Source of the DNA: Terriglobia bacterium
GTDB taxonomy: Bacteria; Acidobacteriota; Terriglobia; JAJPHL01
Assembly: GCA_021325275.1 (NCBI GenBank)
Contig: JAJPHL010000059.1
Coordinates: forward strand, 124,001-188,000
Direction of reading: 5' to 3'
Length of the DNA stretch: 64,000 nt
The notes under the pieces are model-generated. The model ran no database searches, was not told the origin of the DNA, and saw nothing but the letters and a program-made list of their open reading frames with translations. Each line of letters opens with the position of its first letter. Position 1 is the first letter of the stretch. Positions 17,053-26,729 of the stretch are shown in pieces. Both the position numbers and the translations under genes were made by a program.

Positions 17053-19677
17053 CGCTTCCATTGGATTGATCCGCGACGCCCGGCGCGCCGGAAGGTACGC
17101 AGCGACCAGCGCGACTGCGATCAATACGCTGGGCACGGCGATAAATGTGGCGGCATCGTGCGATCCCACGCCGAACAGCAAACTCCGCAGCAATCCGGTG
17201 AGCGCCAGCGCACCCGCGATTCCCGCCGCCGCGCCGAACACGACGGATCGCATACCGTTGCCGATCATCAACGCCAGAATTCGCGCGGGCTCCGCGCCCA
17301 GCGCGACGCGTACGCCGATTTCGCGGGTGCGTTCCGTCACCGAATACGCCATGACGCCGTAAATCCCCACAGCCGCCAGCAGCAACGACACCAGAGAAAA
17401 CCCGCCCAGCAGCAACGCGCTGAATCGCTGGCGCGCAAAAGTCTCGCGCACCACCGAATCCATCGTGCGCATTTCCGCCACCGGCTGCGACGCGTCGATC
17501 GCACGGATCGCTTGACGCGTGGGCTCGGCCAGCGCCATCGGATCGCCGGCCGCGCGCACCACAAAGGTCATGCGGGTGTAATTCAGGTGCGCGTGAATGT
17601 AGTAAACGGTCGGCTCGGGATCTTTGTCGAGCGCGTCGCCCTTCACGTCGCCCACGACGCCGATGATTTCACCGTATGGATTTTTGTCGTCCATGTCGAC
17701 GCTGATTTGCTTACTCAGCGGATTTTCTCCGTGCAGGTATTTTTCGACAAACGTTTCGTTCACCACGAATCGATACGGCGATTGCGCCGTGTTATCGGCG
17801 GCCGTGAAGACGCGGCCCGCCTTTAGCGGTATGGCCAGCGTCTCGAAATATCCCGGCATCACCGTGCGAATCGTGGCCGCGAGACCCTCGCCGGGTTTCG
17901 CGGGCGGACGGCCCGAGAACTTGAAGTCCGTTCCCGCCGACCCTCCGTTGAACGGGAGAAAGCTTACCGCGCTCGCCGATTCCACTCCCGGCAAGCGTTC
18001 GATTTGCTCCAGCGCGCGGCGGAAAAACTCCGTGCGCTTCATCGCGTCGCGATAGTTCGCGGACGGCAGCACCACACGAAACGTCAAGACGCGCGTTGGA
18101 TTCAGTCCCGGGCGTACATCCTGCAATCCCGCGAGGCTGCGGAACAGGAGTCCGGCGCCGGCCAGCAGCATCACCGAGAGCGCCACTTCCGCGCCGACCA
18201 GCCACGCGCGCAAACGTCCCGCCCCGCCGATGCTGGAGCGATTGTCTTCCCGCAATCCCTTCGACGCATCCGCGCGCCACGCCGCAAAACTCGGTGCGAG
18301 GCCGAAGAAAACGCCCGTGAACACCGAGACGCCGATCGCGAAAAGTAGAATCCGGTAGTCGACTTGAACGGAAATGTTGCGCGACAAATCGAGCGGCGCA
18401 AGCGCCAGCAGGCCGAGCACAATCCATCGCGACGCGATCACGCCGAGCGTTCCGCCCGCGAGCGAAAGCGTGACACTCTCGGTGATCAGTTGGCGAATCA
18501 GCCGCGCGCGGCCCGCGCCGATCGCCGCGCGCACCGCCATTTCGCGCCGCCGCGAGGTGTAGCGCGCCACCAGCAAATTCGCCACGTTCGCGCAGGCCGC
18601 CGCGAGCAGCAATCCCACCGCGCCTAACAGAACGAGCAACGGGGCGCGCAGTTCGCTGACCAACGACTCCCGCAGCGGCTCCACGTTGACTCCCCAATCG
18701 GTGTTGAAGCCCGGATAAGCGGCCGCCAGCCGCTGAGCGATCGTGGTCATCTGCGCTTGCGCGGCGTCGTGCGTGACCCCCGGCCGCAGCCGCCCGACGC
18801 CCATGAGATATCGCCCGACGGTCTGGCGATAGTTGCGCGACGGATCGAGGTTCAGCGTCTCCCAAACGTCGGTGCTTCGCGTGCGGAAGTAGAAGCCGGG
18901 CGGCATCACGCCGATGATCGTCGCCGGTTGCGCGCGAAGTTGCACGCGGCGGCCAATTACGTTTTCATCGCCGCCGAACCAGTTTTGCCACAGGCGATAG
19001 CTAATCAAAATGACGTTGGCGGCGTTTGGCGCGTCTTCTTCGCGAGTGAAGAAACGCCCGCGCCACGGCTCGACGCCCAGCATCGGCAGCAAGTCGGCGC
19101 TCATGTATTGCGTTTGCAGTTCCTCAACGCGCTCGCCGTCGGCGAACGGCGCTTGCGCGTCGCCGAACGCGGCCATGCTCTCGAACGCGGTATTCTGCGC
19201 CTTCCAGTCGAGAAAATTCCCGGGCGAAATGGAATTGCGCGGCATGTGCCCCGTGTGGTGTTCCCAAACCATCATCAGACTTTCGGGATCGCGATACGGC
19301 AACGGCCGCAGCAGAAAACTGTCGGCAACGGAGAAAATCGCGACGCTCGCACCGATTCCCAGGGCCAGCGAGAGGATGGCGGCCGCAGCAAAGCCTGGAT
19401 TGCGGCGCAGGCCGCGAATCGCATAGCGGAAATCGCGCCACGTTGTTTCGAGTGCGACGACGGTTGCGGCGTCGCGCATCGAGTCCTTGGCGGATTCGAC
19501 GGCGCCGAACTTCAGGCGGGCGTGCCGGCGCGCGTCTTCTTCGGTCATGCCGCGCCGGATGTTGTCGGCGACGTGCATTTCGAAATGCGACTCAAATTCC
19601 GCGGCGATTTCGCGTTCACGCCGGCCGCGACCGAAGAGTCCGGTGAAGCGGAGCAAGAATCCGCGTAGCCGCCTCAT
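17038..19677 (-). CDS. ADOP-type ABC transporter permease (duplicated MacB/FtsX cores)
   Basis: An 879-residue permease of the acidobacterial duplicated orphan permease type. Residues 1-80 are the cytoplasmic prefix (EREIAAEFESHFEMHVADNIRRG...DARRHARLKFG). The first MacB-like half begins at DFRYAIRGLRRNPGFAAAA (near 83) with a helix, a periplasmic core and an FtsX-like three-helix domain (near 340-450). The second half (near 480-879) repeats the plan and ends VAAYLPARRASRINPMEALRAE. No ATPase is adjacent, which is usual for the family. The ATG overlaps the padR stop (ATGA 19674-19677), so PadR and permease form one unit. Substrate unknown. Confidence 0.93.
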   Translation of the reverse strand: MRRLRGFLLRFTGLFGRGRREREIAAEFESHFEMHVADNIRRGMTEEDARRHARLKFGAVESAKDSMRDAATVVALETTWRDFRYAIRGLRRNPGFAAAAILSLALGIGASVAIFSVADSFLLRPLPYRDPESLMMVWEHHTGHMPRNSISPGNFLDWKAQNTAFESMAAFGDAQAPFADGERVEELQTQYMSADLLPMLGVEPWRGRFFTREEDAPNAANVILISYRLWQNWFGGDENVIGRRVQLRAQPATIIGVMPPGFYFRTRSTDVWETLNLDPSRNYRQTVGRYLMGVGRLRPGVTHDAAQAQMTTIAQRLAAAYPGFNTDWGVNVEPLRESLVSELRAPLLVLLGAVGLLLAAACANVANLLVARYTSRRREMAVRAAIGAGRARLIRQLITESVTLSLAGGTLGVIASRWIVLGLLALAPLDLSRNISVQVDYRILLFAIGVSVFTGVFFGLAPSFAAWRADASKGLREDNRSSIGGAGRLRAWLVGAEVALSVMLLAGAGLLFRSLAGLQDVRPGLNPTRVLTFRVVLPSANYRDAMKRTEFFRRALEQIERLPGVESASAVSFLPFNGGSAGTDFKFSGRPPAKPGEGLAATIRTVMPGYFETLAIPLKAGRVFTAADNTAQSPYRFVVNETFVEKYLHGENPLSKQISVDMDDKNPYGEIIGVVGDVKGDALDKDPEPTVYYIHAHLNYTRMTFVVRAAGDPMALAEPTRQAIRAIDASQPVAEMRTMDSVVRETFARQRFSALLLGGFSLVSLLLAAVGIYGVMAYSVTERTREIGVRVALGAEPARILALMIGNGMRSVVFGAAAGIAGALALTGLLRSLLFGVGSHDAATFIAVPSVLIAVALVAAYLPARRASRINPMEALRAE

Positions 19678-20018
19678 GATGGCGAGCCTTCCGTTGCGAA
19701 GAATCGCGCGATCACATCGGTGGTGGCCGCCCACTGTCGCGCCTCGCGCTTCAGTTGCCCTTGGCCGGCGCGCGTAAGCTTGTAGAATTTCGCTTTGCGA
19801 TTACTCTCGGAGACGCCCCACTCGGACGCGATGTAACCTTCTTGTTCCAATTTCAGCAGCGCCGGATAAAGCGTGCCGTAATTCACCATGAGCCGGTTGC
19901 CGCTGACCTGTTCGATCCGGCGGGCGATGCCGTAGCCGTGCATCTCGCCTTGCATTTCGAGGGTGCGGAGCACCATCAACGCCAGCGTCCCCTGCCAAAC
20001 GTCTTGTTTCTTACTCAT
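19674..20018 (-). CDS. PadR-family transcriptional regulator
   Basis: A 114-residue winged-helix regulator. It shows the PadR pattern DVWQGTLALMVLRTLEMQGEMHGYGIARRIEQVSGNRLMVNYGTLYPALLKLEQEGYI, split here into its successive helices and wing (residues 5-62), then a C-terminal helix for dimerisation. PadR proteins next to ADOP permeases normally control them. Here the regulator is promoter-proximal and coupled to the permease, so autoregulation is likely. The start at 20018 fits the family; the longer frame to 20252 runs into the divergent hydrolase gene. Confidence 0.92.
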   Translation of the reverse strand: MSKKQDVWQGTLALMVLRTLEMQGEMHGYGIARRIEQVSGNRLMVNYGTLYPALLKLEQEGYIASEWGVSESNRKAKFYKLTRAGQGQLKREARQWAATTDVIARFFATEGSPS

Positions 20019-20080
20019 ATATTGGTTCCCAATAGGAAGAATACGCCCATTCCTATGGGAATGCAATAGGATGCCGCGCG
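20019..20080. promoter_or_regulatory. candidate PadR promoter/operator with inverted repeats
   Basis: Minus strand reads TTGCAT, 17 bases, TATTCT as a possible promoter for padR. Within its spacer lies the perfect inverted repeat CATTCC-TATG-GGAATG; a second inverted repeat ATTGG-TTC-CCAAT is next to the padR ATG. CAATAGGA occurs twice as a direct repeat. The position over a promoter and between divergent genes fits a PadR operator; binding is inferred. Confidence 0.5.
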
Positions 20081-20084
20081 ATGA

Positions 20085-20090
20085 TACGAT
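20085..20090 (+). promoter_or_regulatory. -10 hexamer TACGAT, leaderless layout for 20097 gene
   Basis: TACGAT ends 6 bases before the ATG at 20097, which puts the expected +1 on the start codon. There is no Shine-Dalgarno sequence upstream. Confidence 0.5.
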
Positions 20091-20096
20091 TTCTGC

Positions 20097-21332
20097 ATGT
20101 CCACGCTCCACGCGCCCATCGCCGCTCCCGAATCGCAGGGTTTCGACGCCCGCCGGCTCGCCCGCATCAAGCCCCGGATGCAAGCCTACGTCGACTCCGG
20201 CCATTTCTCGGGAATCACGACGGCGCTTGCGCGGCGCGGCCACGTTGTCCATTTCGAGAATTGCGGCGTCCGCGACAAGGCCAGTCCGGCGCCTTTCGAC
20301 TCCGCCACGATTTTCCGAATTTACTCAATGACCAAACCCGTGGTTTCCACGGCGCTGATGACGCTCTTCGAAGAAGCTCGCTTCCAACTAGTCGAGCCCG
20401 TTGCGAAGTACCTGCCCGCGTTCGCGAAAGTGAAAGTGTGGAGCGGCGACGGCCAGCCTCTCGCCAACCCCGTGCGCCCGATCCTGATCCGCGATCTTTT
20501 TACGCACACGGCGGGCTTGACCTACAACTTCCTGGAAGACACACCGGTGAGCAAGATGTACCTCGATTCCGGAATCCTTCGCGACAGCGGATCATCGCTC
20601 GAATCCGTGGTTGGAGAGATCGCGCGCCTGCCGCTCGCATATCAACCCGGCTCGCGGTGGCACTACAGCATGTCCATCGACGTGCTCGCCCATCTGATCG
20701 AAATTCTTTCCGGCCGCCCGTTACAGGACTTTCTCAAGGAACGCATTTTCTCGCCTCTGGGGATGTGCGACACGGGCTTCTCGGTGCCGGCTGAGAACCG
20801 GTCGCGCGTCGCCGCAATGTATGGACATGCCGACATCGCCACGCATCAATTCACCGAGATCGTCACTTCGCCGATCGGCGCCGTGGATGTCTCGAAGACC
20901 TATCCAACCGGCAATACCACGACATTTGCCCGTGGCGGCACCGGTCTCTTCTCAACAGCCGCGGACTATTTGCGCTTCGCGCAAACGCTTTTGAATCGCG
21001 GCCAACTCAACGGCGAGCGGATCATCAGTCCGGCGATTGCCGACCTCATGCACCGCAATCATCTGCCGCCGAATCTTCTGCCCATGAGCATCGCGACCAT
21101 AGCGTTGCCTGGTTACGGATTCGGTCTCGGCTCGCGCGTGCTGTTAGATCCTGCCGCGTCGGCGATGCCCGGCTCCGAAGGCGAATTCGGCTGGGCCGGC
21201 GCTGCCAACACCTACTTCTGGGTGGACCCCAAGCGCGAGTTGGTGGGAGTCTTCATGACCCAGCACATGATTAGCCTGGAGCTCGCGCAGCGCGATTTTC
21301 AAGTACTGGCGTATCAGGCAATGACCGACTAG
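20097..21332 (+). CDS. serine hydrolase, beta-lactamase/class C esterase family
   Basis: A 411-residue serine hydrolase of the AmpC/EstB fold. The nucleophile motif Ser77-Met-Thr-Lys80 is in FRIYSMTKPVVSTAL; the second motif is Tyr190-Ser-Met in RWHYSMSIDVLAHLIE; the C-terminal region near FGWAGAANTYFW corresponds to the third box, here without a clear KTG. No signal peptide is visible, so it is probably cytosolic and more likely an esterase or amide hydrolase than a drug beta-lactamase. It is divergent from padR and meets the giant propeller gene tail to tail with a 4-base overlap. Substrate unknown. Confidence 0.85.
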   Translation: MSTLHAPIAAPESQGFDARRLARIKPRMQAYVDSGHFSGITTALARRGHVVHFENCGVRDKASPAPFDSATIFRIYSMTKPVVSTALMTLFEEARFQLVEPVAKYLPAFAKVKVWSGDGQPLANPVRPILIRDLFTHTAGLTYNFLEDTPVSKMYLDSGILRDSGSSLESVVGEIARLPLAYQPGSRWHYSMSIDVLAHLIEILSGRPLQDFLKERIFSPLGMCDTGFSVPAENRSRVAAMYGHADIATHQFTEIVTSPIGAVDVSKTYPTGNTTTFARGGTGLFSTAADYLRFAQTLLNRGQLNGERIISPAIADLMHRNHLPPNLLPMSIATIALPGYGFGLGSRVLLDPAASAMPGSEGEFGWAGAANTYFWVDPKRELVGVFMTQHMISLELAQRDFQVLAYQAMTD

Positions 21333-24300
21333 CGGCGGCTGATTTCGATCGCGATGTCCTTGCCCGACGCACGATCGTTCGCCGACACGCCGACGACCGC
21401 GACCGGCGCCGCGCTGCTGGAAGTGACGCGTCCCAACAGCAATCGGCCGCCCGCGGGAATGTCCAGGTTCGTGAGCCATGCCGCAGCGATGGTCGACGCG
21501 AGCGAGCTATCGACAACGTTGGGCGCGAGCTCCGCGGCGGTCCATGAGAGAATCGCGCCGTTATCTGTGCTGCCCAGGGAAATGGCTAAGCCGGCCAAGT
21601 GCAAAGCCTTCGCCGCGCGGAGATAAATATTTCCGGCTTCGATTTCGAGTGCCGCTTCGGCCGGCAATTCCCGCGAAATCTCCGCACGATGCGGCGCGGG
21701 CGCCGATTGCGCTTCCGCACCGCACAAGTTGCGCGACAACCGGTGCGGACGCGTGATGTCGAGATTCGTGGCTTTCTGCAAAATCACGATCAGGTCGAGC
21801 GTGTTGATCACGCCGTTGCCGCCGCGCGTGGTCGCGGTGTCGGCGGGCGACGCGTCTTTTGAATCGAAGCGATCGCTGCACGTCGGCGGGACAAATCCTT
21901 GGATGTTGGTGGCCACGCGCAGCGTGGTGATCAAATCGAGCGTGTTGATGGCGCCGTCGCCGAAGTTGCCGACGCTATCGCCCGTCGAGGGAAATGGATC
22001 GCCCACCAGATAATCGAGCGCCACCGTCACCGCCGCGGACGCTCCAGCCGCCAGCGGCACCGCGTTCGATTGGAACGTGCCCGACGCCGCGGTGATTTGC
22101 GCGGTGTACGTTTGCCCCGCCTGCGCGCCCGCGGGCAGCGCGACCAAAACGTCGCCGACATTGACCGATCCAGTGGAGGCCGGCGACAAACCGGTCCACG
22201 TCACGGTGATCGTGCCCACGCCGCCCGACGTACTCACCGATCCGGGCGCGGGTAGCGCGCCGTCCGCCGAAAAACTCAGGTTTGATGTGGGCGCGGGCGC
22301 GGAACTGTTCGGCGTCACTTGCAGCGTGAACGAAATTCCGTCGACACTCACGCCGTTATTCAGGGACACGGTCACGGGAACGTGCGCCATCACGTTCACC
22401 GATCCCTTCGCGGCTGTCGGCGCGACCGTTCCTTCGATCGCCGCCGCTTGCGTGATCGTGATTTGCTGTCCCGCGACGGTCAGCGTGCCCGATTTTCCGG
22501 CGCCCGAATTCTGCGCGACGGAAAAATTCACCGTGCCCGAACCGGAGCCGCTCGCGCCGCCGGTCACGGTGATGAACGACGCGCCGGACGAATCCAGCGA
22601 GGCGCTCCACGCGCAACCCGAAGGAGCGTTCACGGCAACGGTGCCGGTGGAGGCCGACGGCGGAAAACTGGTTTGCGACGGACTCAAGAGATACGTGCAG
22701 CCGGAGCTGATCGTGAAGACTTGGCTGTTCGAGAGGCCGCCGCCCGGCGCTGGATTCGAAACTTGCACGGTGGCCGTTCCCACGCCCGAAACGTCCGCCG
22801 CCAGAATCTGCGCCGTCAGCGTAGTGGCATTCACAAACGTCGTTGTGCGATTCCCGCTGTTCCACGTGACCGTCGAGCTGTTGATGAAGCCGGTGCCCGT
22901 GACGGTTATCGTGAAATCGCCCGATCCTGCGCCGACCACCGAGGGCGACAAGTTGCCGATCGCCGGCGTCGGGTTACTGGCGACGGTGAAGCCGGCGCCT
23001 CCAGAAGTGCCGCCCGCGGGCGATGGATTGAACACCGTGACGGTCTGCGTTCCCGACGTGTTGAGATCGCTCGACTGGATTGCGGCCGTGAGTTGCGACG
23101 AGCTTGAAAATGTCGTCGTGCGCGGCGCGCCATTCCATTGCACCACCGAACTCGGCGTAAATCCCGAGCCGTTCGCGGTGAGCGTGAAGTTGCCGCCGCC
23201 TTGTGGCAGCGTATTCGGCGAAATCGTGGTGATCGCGGGCACGGGATTGTTGATCGTGAACGTCAACGCGGGCGACGATAGTCCGCCGCCCGGCGAGGGA
23301 ACGAACACTTGCACCGAAGCTGTGCCGCCGCTCGCAATGTCCGATGCGGTGATTTGGGTGGAGATGGAAGTGGAGCTTGCCACGTTGCTCGTGCGCGACG
23401 CGCCATTCCAGAAAATCGTGGAGCTGCTGACGAATCCCGTGCCGGTGACGGTGAGCGTAAAGCCCGCGCTGCCCGCCGTCGCCGCGTTCGGCGAAACGCT
23501 CGACGTGGTGGGGGGAGGATTTCCGTTGATGCTGAACGTCAGCGTGTTCGACGTGCCGCCGCCGGGCGATGGGCTACTGACGGTCACGTTGGCCGTTGAG
23601 ATGCTGGATACATCGCTCGACGAAATCGCCGTGGTCAGTTGACCTGAATTGATGAAGTTTGTCGATCGCGCGACATCGTTCCACAACACTTGCGACGCCG
23701 ATACGAATCCCGTGCCGTTGACCGTGAGCGTGAAACCGGAACCGCCCGCGATCGCCGAGCTTGGCGAGAGCGAAGTGAGTTGTGGCACCGAATTTCCGCT
23801 GACCGTGAACGTTTGCCCCGTGGACGTGCCGCCGCCCGGCGTGGGCGTCTGCACGGTGACGGTTACGGGTCCCGAGTTCATCAAGTCCGTCGCGAGAATC
23901 GCGGCGGTAAGCTGCGTCGTTGAGACAAACGACGTAGAACGAGGGCTGCCGCCCCACTGCACAACCGAGGAGCCGGTGAATCCCGTACCCGTGGCAGTCA
24001 GCGTGAACGCTGAGCTTCCCGCGACCTGAGTGTTCGGCGAGATCGAAGTGAGCAACGGCGCGGGATTGTTCACCGTATAAGACGCAGCGGAAGAAAGTCC
24101 GCCGCCCGGCGACGGCGCGAAGACTTGCACGGCCTCGACGCCGCCCGACGCGATATCGCCGGCGAGAATCTGCGCCGTCACTTGCGTGGCGCTCACAAAG
24201 TTGGTGGTGCGCGCCGAGCTATTCCAGTAAACGACGGCGCCGTTGGTGAATCCCGTGCCGTTGACGGTGAGCGTGAATGCGCCGGTGCCCGCCGTCGATG

Positions 24301-26647
24301 AGGCTGGCGAGAATCCGGTGATCGTGGGCGGCGTGGCCGTTACGGTGAACGCCGCGGTGTTCGAGGGACCGCCGCTCGTGTTCTGCACCGTGATCGTCAA
24401 CGTCGCGGGCGACGCCAGATCGCTCGCCGTGAGAGTGCCGTCGACCTCCGTGGCGCTGACCAAGTTTGAGCTTCGCGCGCTGCCGCCGACCAACACCTGC
24501 GCGCCCGATTGAAATCCCGTACCGATGACGCGCAAATTCACACTCGACGTTCCCGCCACCGCCACCGACGGCGAAAGCATACCGATGTACGGCGCGCCGG
24601 GCGTCGCACCGATCTTGGCAATCGAAACTGTGGCCGCGGAATTGTTCGACGACTGCGGCGGATTGGTGGTGGTGTTGATGTTGCCGGTGCCGGCGATGTA
24701 CACGTTTCCGCTGGAATCAAGCGCCAACGCTTGCGCGACGTCGGTGAGCGACTCACCGAGTTTGAAATCGTAGTCAAGGCCATTTCCCGCCGCATTCACG
24801 CGCAGCGCCACGCTGACGGCATTGGCGCCGGTATCGACGCCGCGTCCCGTCAGGTACGCGTTGCCGTAGGAATCGACGGCGACGCCCTTGCCGTTCGAAT
24901 CGATGGTCGTGGCATACGCCGCCGACGCGCCGCCGGCATTGAGCTTCACCAGAAATCCACCCGAGCCGCCACTGGGCGGCGTCATGGGATTGAACGTGGG
25001 AAATGTGGTCACGGAATTGGTGAAGCCGGCCACGTAAACGTTGTTGCTGGAATCGAGCGCGACGGAGTAAGCGTCCGAGGTGCCCGATCCACCGTAATAA
25101 GTGGAGAAGACCAGCCCCGATCCAGCGGCGTTCATTTCAGCGATAAACGCATTGTCGCCGCCGCCGGTGTTGGCGTTGGCCGCTTGCAAGGGACTCGCGG
25201 TGGGAAAATTCTGCGAGGAAGTCCCGCCGACTACCGTGGCGCGAAAGCTCGAGTCGACCGTCACGGCGTACGCGGCGTCGGCGACCGTGCCGCCCAAGTA
25301 CGTCGAATAAACGAGAGCCGTGCCCGCCGCGTTGATCTTGGTGAGAAACGCGTTCGTTGAGTTGTTGGTGTTGCGATTCACCGATTGAAACGGCGACGCC
25401 GTGGGAAAGTCCGACGAATACGTGTATCCCGCGATGTACGCGGCGCCCGTGCTATCGACGGCAATGCCATTCGACACGTCGATGAGGCTGCCGCCCAAAT
25501 ACGTGGAGTAAACGAGCGCCGATCCCGTGGAATTCAGTTTGGTGACAAACGCATTCACGAATCCGTTGAGCGCCGCCTGAATCGGCGCGTGGGTTGGGAA
25601 CGACGTGGTGTTGTTCGATCCGCCGCTGTTGGTGTAGCCGGTGATGTACACGTTGTTGCTGGAATCGAGCGCCAAGCCGTACGCCACGTCCGATCCGCCG
25701 CCGCCCAGGTAGTTGGAGAACACCAGCGCCGTGCCCGCCGCATTGATCTTCGAGACAAAAACGTCCTTTTGTCCGCCGGGATTGGCCTGCTCCGGATTCT
25801 GAGTGGGAAAATTCGTGTCGGTTGTGGACCCCGCCACGTAGACGTTGCCCGAAGCATCGACCGCGGTGGCCAAGCACGGCTGGCACGGCTCGGTAATCGC
25901 AGTGTTGCCGAGCGTGGTCGCGTACATGATCACCGGATCGATCACCAAGGCGCGGGAATGATCGTAGCTGCCCAGCGCGAAACGCACCCGCCGGCGCCCC
26001 GAGACCATGTACCGGCCGGGAATCTCCCGTTCCACACCATTCACAATTTGATACACCCGCGGTCGAACGTTCCGCAATTGGGAATTCCCGATTTGCAACA
26101 GTAAATCACCGGCATCTTGATTAATAATTCCAGAATTGGTATTGGAGGAGCTAAAATCCATCAATATTTGATCCGGATCGGCGCCCGGCGCGACCACAAA
26201 GTCGTATTCCAGGCGTCCGCCCGATTGGTGGTCGCCGTGGTAGACCAAATCGATACCGCGATAGACGCCGCGGTAGCGGACTTCGCCGTATTGCGGAACG
26301 TCGGTGACCCAGTGCGACGGATCGTTCCCCAAAAAGTAATTGCTCCGCCCAGGCAGTGGCTGCGTGCCCTCCATCGGAAGCTGGGAAGACGCTCCAACCA
26401 GCTTTAAATGAATGGGTTGCGGCTCGTTGGCGAGCTTCAATACGGCCTCGTCGCGGGTTAAGAACAAGGCGTATCCGGCACCCCGCGACAGAAACTCCAC
26501 GCGCGGGTCCGCCTGGCCGCGATTGGCCTCAAAAGACAGCGGCAATTTGAGATATGATAGGGGCGCGTTGGGCGGCTGGCCAAGCGCCTCCGGGGCCATG
26601 ACTCCCGCGAGCATGGAGATCAACAACAGCGATTTGCGAAGCATCAA
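21329..26647 (-). CDS. giant secreted SBBP propeller protein with seven IPT-like repeats, BACON, cohesin-like and dockerin-like domains
   Basis: A 1772-residue protein. Signal peptide 1-23 (SLLLISMLAGVMAPEALG). Residues about 35-240 match the N-terminal domain common in SBBP proteins (LSFEANRGQADPRVEFLSRG; DUF7948-like). Residues 245-680 are propeller repeats with xxYLGG and AVDSSGNVYVAG strands. Residues 684-1316 hold seven tandem units of about 90 residues, each with SPxxxxAGxxxFTLTVxGTGF and a PSPGGGxS turn (IPT/TIG-like). A BACON domain (1317-1402), a cohesin-like sandwich (1405-1545) and two GDGAINTLDL / GNGVINTLDL dockerin-like loops (1556-1628) follow, then a final beta domain. The start has GGAGG 5-10 bases upstream and TATAAT at 26678-26683. 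Ligand unknown; probably an adhesin or surface-assembly protein. Confidence 0.88.
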   Translation of the reverse strand: MMLRKSLLLISMLAGVMAPEALGQPPNAPLSYLKLPLSFEANRGQADPRVEFLSRGAGYALFLTRDEAVLKLANEPQPIHLKLVGASSQLPMEGTQPLPGRSNYFLGNDPSHWVTDVPQYGEVRYRGVYRGIDLVYHGDHQSGGRLEYDFVVAPGADPDQILMDFSSSNTNSGIINQDAGDLLLQIGNSQLRNVRPRVYQIVNGVEREIPGRYMVSGRRRVRFALGSYDHSRALVIDPVIMYATTLGNTAITEPCQPCLATAVDASGNVYVAGSTTDTNFPTQNPEQANPGGQKDVFVSKINAAGTALVFSNYLGGGGSDVAYGLALDSSNNVYITGYTNSGGSNNTTSFPTHAPIQAALNGFVNAFVTKLNSTGSALVYSTYLGGSLIDVSNGIAVDSTGAAYIAGYTYSSDFPTASPFQSVNRNTNNSTNAFLTKINAAGTALVYSTYLGGTVADAAYAVTVDSSFRATVVGGTSSQNFPTASPLQAANANTGGGDNAFIAEMNAAGSGLVFSTYYGGSGTSDAYSVALDSSNNVYVAGFTNSVTTFPTFNPMTPPSGGSGGFLVKLNAGGASAAYATTIDSNGKGVAVDSYGNAYLTGRGVDTGANAVSVALRVNAAGNGLDYDFKLGESLTDVAQALALDSSGNVYIAGTGNINTTTNPPQSSNNSAATVSIAKIGATPGAPYIGMLSPSVAVAGTSSVNLRVIGTGFQSGAQVLVGGSARSSNLVSATEVDGTLTASDLASPATLTITVQNTSGGPSNTAAFTVTATPPTITGFSPASSTAGTGAFTLTVNGTGFTNGAVVYWNSSARTTNFVSATQVTAQILAGDIASGGVEAVQVFAPSPGGGLSSAASYTVNNPAPLLTSISPNTQVAGSSAFTLTATGTGFTGSSVVQWGGSPRSTSFVSTTQLTAAILATDLMNSGPVTVTVQTPTPGGGTSTGQTFTVSGNSVPQLTSLSPSSAIAGGSGFTLTVNGTGFVSASQVLWNDVARSTNFINSGQLTTAISSSDVSSISTANVTVSSPSPGGGTSNTLTFSINGNPPPTTSSVSPNAATAGSAGFTLTVTGTGFVSSSTIFWNGASRTSNVASSTSISTQITASDIASGGTASVQVFVPSPGGGLSSPALTFTINNPVPAITTISPNTLPQGGGNFTLTANGSGFTPSSVVQWNGAPRTTTFSSSSQLTAAIQSSDLNTSGTQTVTVFNPSPAGGTSGGAGFTVASNPTPAIGNLSPSVVGAGSGDFTITVTGTGFINSSTVTWNSGNRTTTFVNATTLTAQILAADVSGVGTATVQVSNPAPGGGLSNSQVFTISSGCTYLLSPSQTSFPPSASTGTVAVNAPSGCAWSASLDSSGASFITVTGGASGSGSGTVNFSVAQNSGAGKSGTLTVAGQQITITQAAAIEGTVAPTAAKGSVNVMAHVPVTVSLNNGVSVDGISFTLQVTPNSSAPAPTSNLSFSADGALPAPGSVSTSGGVGTITVTWTGLSPASTGSVNVGDVLVALPAGAQAGQTYTAQITAASGTFQSNAVPLAAGASAAVTVALDYLVGDPFPSTGDSVGNFGDGAINTLDLITTLRVATNIQGFVPPTCSDRFDSKDASPADTATTRGGNGVINTLDLIVILQKATNLDITRPHRLSRNLCGAEAQSAPAPHRAEISRELPAEAALEIEAGNIYLRAAKALHLAGLAISLGSTDNGAILSWTAAELAPNVVDSSLASTIAAAWLTNLDIPAGGRLLLGRVTSSSAAPVAVVGVSANDRASGKDIAIEISRR
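22700..24598 (-). repeat. seven tandem IPT/TIG-like coding repeats, about 273 bp period
   Basis: Within the giant propeller gene, units begin near residues 684, 773, 863, 954, 1045, 1136 and 1227. They share FTLTVNGTGF, a TxFVSxTQLTAxI strand and a PSPGGG turn. Similarity is visible at DNA level too, so unit gain or loss by recombination is plausible. Confidence 0.85.
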
Positions 26648-26729
26648 GCCTCCGAGCTTCGGGGGAAGTCTCAGAGAATTATAACAGTTTTATTGCCAAA
26701 ATATCGTCCCATTCTGGGAGGAAAAGACC

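Noticed and set aside
21758..22012. cellulosome-type system inferred from cohesin- and dockerin-like modules
   Set aside because: No carbohydrate-active enzyme with a dockerin is present and the calcium loops are degenerate; reported only as modules worth testing.
22077..23642. 521-codon open frame opposite the giant propeller gene
   Set aside because: It mirrors the IPT repeats on the coding strand; its periodic Pro/Val pattern comes from that repeat structure.
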